A stretch of DNA of 7,434 nt from NCBI GenBank assembly GCA_012517635.1, contig JAAYUP010000084.1, positions 1 to 7,434 of the forward strand, given 5' to 3'. This DNA comes from Candidatus Atribacter alterifermentans (GTDB lineage Bacteria; Atribacterota; Atribacteria; Atribacterales; Atribacteraceae). This document shows, piece by piece, positions 1 through 5,226 of the stretch. The notes under the pieces were generated by a model. The model did no database searches. It had not been told where the DNA came from and was given only the letters and a program-made list of their open reading frames with translations. Each line of letters opens with the position of its first letter. The first letter of the stretch is position 1. The position numbers and the translations under genes were made by a program.

Positions 1-171
1 ATCAACCTTGGCTTTGTTGAGGCCATTTTCAAGCTGGTTAAACCATGGGGAACGAAGTTTCGGGATAGAAACCATGGTATATTTTTCAGCTGCGAAGACA
101 CTTACGGACAATACCAATACAAAAACGAAAAGCAACGCAGGAATATAACGGGAAAACTTGGTTTTTTTCAT
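1..171 (-). CDS. Periplasmic sugar-type ABC transporter substrate-binding protein, N-terminal fragment
   Basis: Only the first 57 codons lie in the window; the rest continues beyond base 1. The ATG at 171-169 is preceded by AAGGGGG (184-178) at a 6-nt spacing, which fixes the start. Residues 1-27 form a Sec signal peptide: a basic n-region (MKKTK, R8), a hydrophobic core, then a VFA cleavage site. The mature end reads EKYTMVSIPKLRSPWFNQLE, followed by a helix-like NGLNKAK. That pattern, a beta strand with a PWF motif and then a helix beginning the first Rossmann-like lobe, is typical of the periplasmic binding protein class that includes LsrB, RhaS and ribose-type proteins. By family knowledge the protein would capture a sugar or AI-2-like ligand for an ABC importer, whose permease and ATPase genes would be expected beyond the left edge. 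The ligand cannot be told from this fragment. A promoter candidate lies directly upstream, so it is probably transcribed separately from the 915-residue gene. Confidence 0.8.
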   Translation of the reverse strand, partial: MKKTKFSRYIPALLFVFVLVLSVSVFAAEKYTMVSIPKLRSPWFNQLENGLNKAKVD

Positions 172-216
172 AAAAAGCCCCCTTATAAAACAAGATATTT
201 TTTTGAAGATAGCTCC

Positions 217-245
217 ATTTAACTATGGTTAATTGAAACTGTCAA
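217..245 (-). promoter_or_regulatory. Sigma-70-like promoter for the binding-protein gene
   Basis: Read on the minus strand, a perfect -35 box TTGACA (245-240) is followed by a 17-nt spacer and the -10-like hexamer TTAAAT (222-217, four of six consensus bases). Transcription would begin near 210-205, leaving a leader of about 35-40 nt that contains the ribosome site for the start at 171. The -35 box and spacing are good and the -10 is weak, which fits a regulated promoter. It lies in the 128-bp gap between the upstream 915-residue gene and this gene. Confidence 0.5.
219..232. promoter_or_regulatory. Palindrome inside the promoter, possible operator
   Basis: TTAAC at 219-223 and GTTAA at 228-232 are perfect inverted arms around TATG. 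The palindrome overlaps the -10 hexamer and the adjoining spacer of the binding-protein promoter, a position where a dimeric repressor would block transcription. Sugar transporter genes are often controlled by such repressors. No regulator gene lies in the window, and a 5-bp arm can arise by chance in AT-rich DNA. Confidence 0.3.
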
Positions 246-299
246 GATGAAATTATATTTCTAAAAAATAGAATCCTATTAGTTTTAGATAATTAGTTC

Positions 300-3047
300 T
301 CACATAATCTTATTTGTGAATCGCACCGATTCAATGAAATGTTTTTCGATTGGTAAAAAAGTATTCCAAAGAGAATCCTTAGCTGCTATAAAAATGAGCA
401 GATTTTCTTGTTCATTGGTAACCTTTTCAAAAAAGTAAAATCGTGCACGGACTTTATTTTGAACATAATGTCCCTCAACAAAATGAGTAATTTTATTGTC
501 AACGATAAGGCTACTTTCGTGATCAATGATTAAATCTTCTTTTATAGGATCAAGAGAGTTTGCTTTCACGATTGAAATAATATTATCGGGAAAATTGGGA
601 TCTTCCCCAATATACCATCCCCCAAGATTAAGAATATCGGTTTCCAGGGGTTTCCAGTTGAGAGGAACTTCGAAGACAAGATTTCCCCTCTGAGCAGAAA
701 TCCAATCATTGGTTGCCATGGAATTGAGATTGTCAGTTTGAACTTGAGTAGAAGATACCGAAAGTATCGATTGAATATCTTCATCGCTAAGGGCTCGATT
801 GTAAACTCTCACTTCATCGATGAGTCCATCAAAGAATTCAGAATAGCCAGCTGGATTGTCTCCTAAAGTAAAGGTATTGCCACTTATCACACCGGTTCCA
901 CCAGGGGTGCCATAAGAAAATTTTTTTCCATTTTTATAAAAAAGAACATCGGTTGGGGTGTACACGACGGCAAGGAACTGCCATTGGTTTAAATCAACAC
1001 TTTGTTCGGTGATCCAATTCGAACCACCGATAAAAACACTCCATCCATCGTTTTCAACCAAGAGTGAGCGGTCAAATCCTCCATCGTCCTGAGACCATAC
1101 CTGTCTGCGGCCATTACCCGAACGGGGATAAACCCAGCAAGTTACCGACAATTCTGGTATTTTTTCCGGATTGATATCAAGAGGAGTTATAACTGTACTA
1201 TCAATTCCATTAAAATCATATGCTTGTCCAATTTTTCCTGGTAAAATTTGAGTTGAGGTTGGAACCCCATGATTCCCCGAGCCGCTCATATCTTTTGAGT
1301 TATTATCGAGAGGGAGATAAAGAACTAAACCGTTTTGCGGAGATAGTGAAACAATGGTTGGAGATGGTGGCAACGTCGGAGTTTCTTGATCAATCACAGT
1401 AAAGAGTTCACTGATTGCCAATCGGGTATACCCATCGTTAATAAAGAAACGAGCATCGTATTCTCCGAATTCGGAAGGAACATCAAAAGTGAGTGAACCC
1501 TCTTTTTTCCCGTCGGTATATTGCCAAGTCAGATAATCTCTATCAGAGGCATCTTTTTTGTATAAACCAATCCAATCCCTTTCATTAGTCGAAGCATTGA
1601 AGAAAGATACAGTTATGGTCTGGCCAGGCTTAAATATCCTATTGTTTAGCGACAAGTTGGGTTGGGGAAGAACGACTTTAAAGGACACCGAGGCAATTTC
1701 TTTTCCATTGGAATCGGTGTCGTGCATACGAAGATCGTATTCTCCTGGTTCAGAAGGTGCAGTAAAGACCATTTCTCCTTGCGTCTGTTCAGATAAATAT
1801 TGATAGGTTAAATCATGTTTATCATTCACTTTTTCATCGACGTGTGGAATGCCGGAGGGGATGATTCCAATCCAAGCGTTGGATTCAAGTCCAGGAGGAG
1901 CAAAAAATAAGAGTTTCATTTCTTCACCAGGGGAGAAGCTATCTTTTTCTAACTGGAGTTTGGATTGGACAGTTGATTTTTTGACCAAGAAAACAGTGCT
2001 TTTACCAATTAAAGTCATCCCGTCATTTTCAAAAATACGAACATTATATTCTCCTTCTTCTTTGGGAGCAGAAAAAGTTATGGTTCCAGAAGTTTTCCCA
2101 TCTAAATATTTCCAGGTGAGGTAATCCCGATCGGAAGCAGAACTTTTGTAAAGACCAATCCAGTCTTTTGGATTGCCAGGTGCTCCTCTAAATTCGATAC
2201 TGAATTCCGTACCAGGCATAACTGGTTGTTTTGGTATAGTAAAGATCGCTCCTGTTTCAGGGATGGTAATTTTTATGGATTCTAAAATTTTGTTGAAAAC
2301 CGGTTCGGCTTCTGTCCAGAGAAAATTACGACTACCAGCTATGAAACCATAGGTTTTCTCGGTATGTACAGGATTTTTCGCAAGTAATAGCCATATTTTT
2401 ATATTCGAGTCTGGAATTTGTCCTTCTATGAAACGAAATGGAACATCGTTTATTATTTTCTCGCTTTCTCGTTCTATGGTCATATAATTTAGTTGATTTT
2501 CGATATCGGACGAGTTAATAATTCCAAAAGCAACATCAGGATCAGAGGGATCTCCCTGGTTCCAACCAACCACTTCCTCATCAGGTGGTGTCGGTTGCCA
2601 GTTTTTGGGAATTGTCAGGGTTATAAAATCAATAATTTTCTCTTCCCAACCACTGACTTCAACTTTTATTTTTTTGACTTCAAAAATTTCACTTTTACCC
2701 AGTAAATTCATGCTATCACCGGCAAAACCCCGGAATTGATAAGCTCCTTCTTCTGCGACAGGATTGAAAATGAGCGATCCCTTCTTTGAGCCGTTTAAAT
2801 ATTGCCATTCAAGATAATCCCGATCGGAAGCATCAGCTTTATATAATCCAATCCAGTCTTTAGGGTTTCCTGAACCCGAACTGAACTCAATAATAATTGG
2901 TTCTCCAGGATGAACGGGTAGAGATTCAACTGTTATCAAAAGATTTTGCTCACTTTCCTGGGCAAAAAGAAAGGAACTGAAGAAAAACATCACAATCAGG
3001 AATATAAAGAGGATAAATGATTTGCTAAACCATCGTGATGAACACAT
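300..3047 (-). CDS. Large secreted protein with four SKICH/Ig-like repeats, a LamG domain and a duplicated alpha/beta module
   Basis: This 915-residue protein is exported. Residues 1-29 are a signal peptide (basic start, long hydrophobic core, FLFA cleavage site before QES). The start ATG at 3047 has GGAGG (3062-3058) 10 nt upstream. Domain order: beta-sandwich repeat 1 (about 36-124); alpha/beta module A (about 131-262); repeat 2 (268-356); repeat 3 (362-459, divergent); repeat 4 (463-552); a proline/threonine linker (555-565); a LamG/concanavalin-like domain (574-763, opening with LVLYLPLD and closing with the typical GLIDEVRVYNRALSDEDI); and module B (783-910), similar to module A. Repeats 1, 2 and 4 carry DWIGLYK and SDRDYL, a pattern resembling SKICH-type or Ig-like domains. 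LamG domains usually bind glycans or proteins. No catalytic motif, LPXTG signal or C-terminal membrane anchor is visible. I infer an envelope-associated or secreted binding/adhesion protein; its ligand is unknown. It is transcribed divergently from the PhzF-family gene. Confidence 0.9.
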   Translation of the reverse strand: MCSSRWFSKSFILFIFLIVMFFFSSFLFAQESEQNLLITVESLPVHPGEPIIIEFSSGSGNPKDWIGLYKADASDRDYLEWQYLNGSKKGSLIFNPVAEEGAYQFRGFAGDSMNLLGKSEIFEVKKIKVEVSGWEEKIIDFITLTIPKNWQPTPPDEEVVGWNQGDPSDPDVAFGIINSSDIENQLNYMTIERESEKIINDVPFRFIEGQIPDSNIKIWLLLAKNPVHTEKTYGFIAGSRNFLWTEAEPVFNKILESIKITIPETGAIFTIPKQPVMPGTEFSIEFRGAPGNPKDWIGLYKSSASDRDYLTWKYLDGKTSGTITFSAPKEEGEYNVRIFENDGMTLIGKSTVFLVKKSTVQSKLQLEKDSFSPGEEMKLLFFAPPGLESNAWIGIIPSGIPHVDEKVNDKHDLTYQYLSEQTQGEMVFTAPSEPGEYDLRMHDTDSNGKEIASVSFKVVLPQPNLSLNNRIFKPGQTITVSFFNASTNERDWIGLYKKDASDRDYLTWQYTDGKKEGSLTFDVPSEFGEYDARFFINDGYTRLAISELFTVIDQETPTLPPSPTIVSLSPQNGLVLYLPLDNNSKDMSGSGNHGVPTSTQILPGKIGQAYDFNGIDSTVITPLDINPEKIPELSVTCWVYPRSGNGRRQVWSQDDGGFDRSLLVENDGWSVFIGGSNWITEQSVDLNQWQFLAVVYTPTDVLFYKNGKKFSYGTPGGTGVISGNTFTLGDNPAGYSEFFDGLIDEVRVYNRALSDEDIQSILSVSSTQVQTDNLNSMATNDWISAQRGNLVFEVPLNWKPLETDILNLGGWYIGEDPNFPDNIISIVKANSLDPIKEDLIIDHESSLIVDNKITHFVEGHYVQNKVRARFYFFEKVTNEQENLLIFIAAKDSLWNTFLPIEKHFIESVRFTNKIM
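1392..1661 (-). repeat. SKICH/Ig-like protein repeat 4
   Basis: Encodes about residues 463-552, with DWIGLYK at 491-497, SDRDYL at 501-506 and EFGEYDARFFINDGYTRL near its end. It is followed by a Pro/Thr-rich linker leading to the LamG domain. Confidence 0.8.
1671..1964 (-). repeat. SKICH/Ig-like protein repeat 3, divergent
   Basis: Encodes about residues 362-459. The frame of the fold is kept (FSPGEEMKLLFFAPPG, LTYQYL, PGEYDLRMHDTD), but DWIGLYK has become AWIGIIPSG. About ten extra residues around PHVDEKVNDKHD replace the SDRDYL loop. This copy has lost the hallmark surface motif of the other three, so it may bind differently or be purely structural. Confidence 0.7.
1980..2246 (-). repeat. 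SKICH/Ig-like protein repeat 2
   Basis: Encodes about residues 268-356. NPKDWIGLYK lies at 292-301, SDRDYL at 305-310, and EGEYNVRIFENDG follows. It is the copy closest to repeat 1 at both protein and DNA level, although module A separates them, suggesting that repeat and module moved together during duplication. Confidence 0.8.
2676..2942 (-). repeat. SKICH/Ig-like protein repeat 1
   Basis: Encodes about residues 36-124 of the 915-residue protein. It begins with ESLPVHPGEP, has NPKDWIGLYK at 61-70 and SDRDYL at 74-79, and ends in a strand-rich stretch with an aromatic EGAYQFR motif. At DNA level it shares the exact 18-mer TAATCCCGATCGGAAGCA (2815-2832, plus-strand reading) with repeat 2 (2122-2139), so these two copies have diverged little there. 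Confidence 0.8.
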
Positions 3048-3124
3048 TCGATTTCCCCCTCCTTTAGTTCGTTTGTGAGGATTAAAATGGATTTAAGGAG
3101 CTAAGACTTTGAAATGCTATTTCT

Positions 3125-3130
3125 ATTATA
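3125..3130 (-). promoter_or_regulatory. Candidate -10 box for the 915-residue gene
   Basis: A perfect TATAAT is read on the minus strand at 3130-3125, about 78 nt upstream of the start codon. No good -35 hexamer is seen 16-18 nt further upstream. The surrounding sequence is AT-rich, so this is a weak call. Confidence 0.25.
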
Positions 3131-3175
3131 ATGGTTGAGAGGTATAAAAAGTAATGAGCTCTGAAAAATTTTATT

Positions 3176-3205
3176 TTGCTCATCTATTTATCGATAAGAT
3201 AAAAT
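3176..3205 (+). promoter_or_regulatory. Candidate promoter for the PhzF-family gene with an internal palindrome
   Basis: TTGCTC (3176-3181, three of six -35 bases) is followed after 18 nt by TAAAAT (3200-3205, five of six -10 bases). The spacer contains the perfect 10-bp palindrome TTATCGATAA (3188-3197), a possible regulator site. Transcription from here would give a leader of roughly 70 nt to the preferred TTG at 3283. It is plausible but not strong. Confidence 0.3.
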
Positions 3206-3269
3206 GAAAAGGAAAGATTTGATTGATTACCATTTATTCAAGTAAAATAATTCAAAATTATCCTGTTTT

Positions 3270-3274
3270 GGGGG
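3270..3274 (+). promoter_or_regulatory. Ribosome binding site that decides the PhzF-family start
   Basis: GGGGG, followed by AA, lies 8 nt before the TTG at 3283. The more upstream TTG at 3223 has no comparably placed Shine-Dalgarno, only GGAAAG further away. This supports the shorter protein. Confidence 0.5.
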
Positions 3275-3282
3275 AATATAAA

Positions 3283-4077
3283 TTGATTAACCTACCAGTT
3301 TTTCAAGTCGATGCCTTTACCGACAAACCCTTTATTGGAAATCCTGCTGCAGTGTGTTTGTTGATGGAAGAAAAAAGTGATGAATGGATGCTGAATGTTG
3401 CTCGAGAAATGAATTGTTCTGAAACAGCATTTTTATTGAATAAAGAAGAGGGGATATCTTTGAGGTGGTTTAGCCCCAAAGCCGAAGTTGGTTTGTGCGG
3501 TCATGCAACCTTAGCTAGTGCCCATGTTCTCTGGGAAAAAGGGATTGTCCCCAGAAATGAGGAAATTTTATTTTTCACCAAGGGAGGTTTATTAACGGCT
3601 CAACATAAAGAGGGTTGGATAGAGCTTAATTTTCCAGCCATTGAAGAAAAAAAAGTGCTTCCTTCAGAAATATTGCTTGATGCCCTAAAAGTACCGGTCC
3701 TTTATGTTGGAAAAAGTAAATACGATTACTTGGTGGAAATTGAGACCGAAGAGATATTAAAAGACATGAACCCAGATTTTGAAACGTTAAAAATAGCAGT
3801 ACCTCGAGGAGTTATCGTTACTTGTCAATCGGATCGTCCGGAATTTGATTTTATTTCTCGTTTTTTTGTTCCTTCTTTGGGAATCAATGAAGACCCAGTA
3901 ACCGGATCAGCCCATTGTGTATTAGGCCCCTATTGGCAGAAAAAGCTTAACAAATCCGAGTTTACAGCTTACCAGGCTTCGGAGAGAGGCGGAGTTATCA
4001 AGATCAAAATTGAGAATAATCGAGTCTATCTCAGTGGTAAAGCGGTTACCGTTACCGACGGAGTTCTCTTGGTATAG
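3283..4077 (+). CDS. PhzF-family phenazine biosynthesis-like protein (isomerase/epimerase fold)
   Basis: A 264-residue protein from TTG at 3283. An in-frame TTG at 3223 would add 20 residues, but family members begin near LPVFQVDAFTDKPF, so the shorter form is preferred. Family motifs appear in order: GNPAAVCLL; NCSETAFL with the catalytic-type glutamate E47; RWFSPKAEVGLCGHATLA with H74; INEDPVTGSAH with D204 and S209; and a late ERGG. These match the residues known to matter in PhzF, so the fold and active site look intact. PhzF itself isomerises trans-2,3-dihydro-3-hydroxyanthranilate in phenazine synthesis, but most homologues, like this one, sit alone without phenazine genes and have unknown substrates. 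The protein has no signal peptide and is cytoplasmic. Two tandem copies of the diaminopimelate epimerase-like fold are expected. The gene is monocistronic here, with repeats downstream. Confidence 0.9.
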   Translation: MINLPVFQVDAFTDKPFIGNPAAVCLLMEEKSDEWMLNVAREMNCSETAFLLNKEEGISLRWFSPKAEVGLCGHATLASAHVLWEKGIVPRNEEILFFTKGGLLTAQHKEGWIELNFPAIEEKKVLPSEILLDALKVPVLYVGKSKYDYLVEIETEEILKDMNPDFETLKIAVPRGVIVTCQSDRPEFDFISRFFVPSLGINEDPVTGSAHCVLGPYWQKKLNKSEFTAYQASERGGVIKIKIENNRVYLSGKAVTVTDGVLLV

Positions 4078-4174
4078 CTTTCAATAAATGTAGACCTTTG
4101 TTTGTCAAAGAATCGAGCACCCAAGAAAACGACTGGTTATCATTTTAAAAAAAGTACCTTTCCATCCTGAAAAT

Positions 4175-4195
4175 ACCGTGAACCGTGAACCGTGA
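4175..4195 (+). repeat. Three tandem copies of a 7-mer
   Basis: ACCGTGA occurs three times head to tail (4175-4181, 4182-4188, 4189-4195), followed by a broken copy, AGCGT. It marks the left edge of the repeat island. Confidence 0.85.
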
Positions 4196-4208
4196 AGCGT
4201 TTAAAAAC

Positions 4209-4277
4209 CACCCTCATCCTCACCTTCTCCCATCAAGAAAGACTGAGGGGAAGAGGGGGCGATGGGGTGAGGGGGAC
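4209..4277. repeat. Degenerate G/C-rich inverted repeat
   Basis: The left arm CCCTCATCCTCACCTTCTCC (from 4211) faces a right arm rich in GAGGGG, GAGGGGG and GGGGTGAGGG (4245-4275). The outer CCCTCA (4211-4216) pairs with TGAGGG (4268-4273), and inner C/T and G/A runs pair imperfectly. This type of pyrimidine-run/purine-run hairpin is seen as a dispersed intergenic element in many environmental bacterial genomes. No transposase or clean target duplication is visible. Confidence 0.6.
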
Positions 4278-4296
4278 TATTTTCATCCTCATCTGG

Positions 4297-4312
4297 TGCT
4301 GCAAAAGCAGCA
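4297..4312. repeat. Short perfect hairpin
   Basis: TGCTGC (4297-4302) and GCAGCA (4307-4312) form a perfect 6-bp stem around an AAAA loop. There is no following T-tract on either strand, so it is not a standard terminator. Confidence 0.5.
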
Positions 4313-4344
4313 TGGATGTCTATCCTGAGAATACCATCGAATGA

Positions 4345-4377
4345 ATTCCCCCATTGAGGGGGGGTTAGGGGGGTGTG
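4345..4377. repeat. C-run/G-run repeat fragment
   Basis: CCCCC (4348-4352) and a run of seven G (4358-4364) flank ATTGA, giving a perfect 5-bp G/C stem. A second G run (TTAGGGGGGTGT) follows. A related C-run piece, AATCCCCCTTTATCTCCCC, lies at 4451-4469. Both look like decayed pieces of one dispersed repeat type. Confidence 0.55.
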
Positions 4378-4388
4378 CCTTTCATCGG

Positions 4389-4424
4389 TCATCCTGAGCG
4401 GTGCTTTCCCGCGTGAGGATCTCA
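4389..4424. repeat. GTCATCCTGAGCG-type hairpin repeat
   Basis: ATCCT (4391-4395) pairs with AGGAT (4416-4420), and inside it GCGG (4398-4401) pairs with CCGC (4409-4412). The sequence matches the widely scattered GTCATCCTGAGCG style of intergenic repeat found in many uncultured bacteria. Another ATCCTGAG occurs at 4322-4329. Confidence 0.55.
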
Positions 4425-4502
4425 TCTTTTCATTATTTAAAAAAGACTCAAATCCCCCTTTATCTCCCCTTGCGAAATAAATCTTGATCCTTTAAGGAAT
4501 GA

Positions 4503-4910
4503 CTAATCTCTAAATTTTTCTTCTGATTCAGGAAGGCTTCCTTTGCTAACCAGAGCCAAAATGCCCCCTATAATTAATAAAATTCCCGGAACGATAAATC
4601 CAACAAAAAGAAAAATATACCCAGCAATAGCGGCGATGAGAAGTAAAACCCCTGCTAACTGATGCCATTTCTTCACGTTTATTCCAGCAATTAAGCCAAT
4701 AATGGCAAAGACCAGAGCACCGATTCCTCTTGCAACGACCATATCCCCAAATAAGGGTAAGAGACGATGAATATTCATAGGAACCTCAACTTCGTTAGGC
4801 ATTATAGTTCCTACAAATTGCATGGCAATTGCGGCTATTATAACCACCGCAGAAAATATCATTCCTAAAATGCCACCAACTATTCCTAAAATTGTGGCAG
4901 TATTCCTCAT
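4503..4910 (-). CDS. Small four-helix membrane protein, DUF4064-like
   Basis: A 135-residue protein from ATG at 4910, with a perfect AGGAGG (4924-4919) 8 nt upstream. Hydrophobic segments are visible at about residues 7-34, 58-78, 84-103 and 105-122, separated by short loops. The stretch at 35-57 (TIMPNEVEVPMNIHRLLPLF) is the only sizeable polar loop, and the tail ends in charged SEEKFRD. The glycine/isoleucine-rich start (LGIVGGILG) and the overall size resemble the DUF4064 family of small membrane proteins of unknown function. It stands alone, converging on the PhzF-family gene across the repeat island and diverging from the operon at 5227. No enzymatic motif is seen. Possible roles such as stress response or envelope maintenance would be guesses. 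Confidence 0.8.
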   Translation of the reverse strand: MRNTATILGIVGGILGMIFSAVVIIAAIAMQFVGTIMPNEVEVPMNIHRLLPLFGDMVVARGIGALVFAIIGLIAGINVKKWHQLAGVLLLIAAIAGYIFLFVGFIVPGILLIIGGILALVSKGSLPESEEKFRD

Positions 4911-4957
4911 GCAATGAACCTCCTAATCATTTCTTGGTATAGAGTTTAACTGATTGG

Positions 4958-4981
4958 CTTTTTTCTTTAAATAGAAAAAAG
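4958..4981. repeat. Perfect 9-bp inverted repeat upstream of the membrane-protein gene
   Basis: CTTTTTTCT (4958-4966) and AGAAAAAAG (4973-4981) are exact reverse complements around the six bases TTAAAT. The element is 47 nt upstream of the membrane-protein start. On either strand it could form a hairpin or be a dimer-binding operator. Low sequence complexity raises the chance that it is accidental. Confidence 0.45.
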
Positions 4982-5150
4982 AAAAAGTGAAAAATACTTT
5001 TCCTAAAACCATCATTTCAAAGGATCCAACTGGTTTGAATAGGATAACCTGACATTTCATTCACCCATTCCGTCTCTCTCAGGAGCGTACTTTGCGATGA
5101 AAGAATCTTATTTTTAATAGTGGTATGAATAAAAAAAGAGAATAAAACTC

Positions 5151-5156
5151 TATAAT
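5151..5156 (+). promoter_or_regulatory. Candidate -10 box for the operon starting at 5227
   Basis: A perfect TATAAT lies 70 nt upstream of the GTG at 5227. The bases where a -35 should be (around 5127-5133) do not resemble TTGACA, so the call rests on the -10 alone. Confidence 0.25.
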
Positions 5157-5226
5157 TCTTCTTTAAAATGACGATATTTATATAAAATAGAAGATAAGTT
5201 TTTATTGTTAAAAGAAGGGCTTAAAA

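Larger units (their letters stand above)
4078..4502. other. Gene-free spacer of about 425 bp between the PhzF-family gene and the membrane-protein gene
   Basis: No credible gene is seen. The first part (4078-4160) is plain AT-rich sequence with only a weak 5-bp hairpin (CTTTG 4096-4100 / CAAAG 4106-4110) and no T-tract. From about 4175 on it is a mosaic of G/C-run repeats and small hairpins described separately. Two genes converge on this spacer, but no standard intrinsic terminator is recognisable; the repeat hairpins might serve that role. Confidence 0.7.
4911..5226. other. Divergent intergenic region of about 316 bp
   Basis: This region separates the minus-strand membrane-protein gene from the plus-strand operon and should hold promoters for both. 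It contains the AGGAGG for the former (4919-4924), a 9-bp inverted repeat (4958-4981), long A/T tracts, a TATAAT at 5151-5156 and a TATAAA at 5181-5186 on the plus strand. Neither -10-like box has a convincing -35 at the right distance. No small open frame with a good ribosome site is apparent. Confidence 0.6.

Noticed and set aside
566..2705. Several open frames of 60-90 codons on both strands inside the 915-residue gene
   Set aside because: They are shadows of the real gene, without ribosome sites or recognisable protein features.
3223..3282. Longer PhzF-family start at TTG 3223
   Set aside because: The extra 20 residues do not match the family start and the ribosome site is poor; TTG 3283 has GGGGG at the right distance and restores family-like numbering (H74).
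4096..4110. Hairpin after the PhzF-family gene as a terminator
   Set aside because: The stem is only 5 bp (CTTTG/CAAAG), and AATCGAGC rather than a T-run follows.
4175..4195. Tandem 7-mers as a CRISPR or origin-type iteron array
   Set aside because: There are only three units with no spacers, no initiator or Cas gene nearby, and the block belongs to a mixed repeat island.
4201..4425. Minus-strand open frame of 74 codons
   Set aside because: It lies wholly within G/C-run repeats, has no ribosome site, and its translation (MRSSRGKAPLRMTDE and so on) is the typical spurious protein produced by such repeats.
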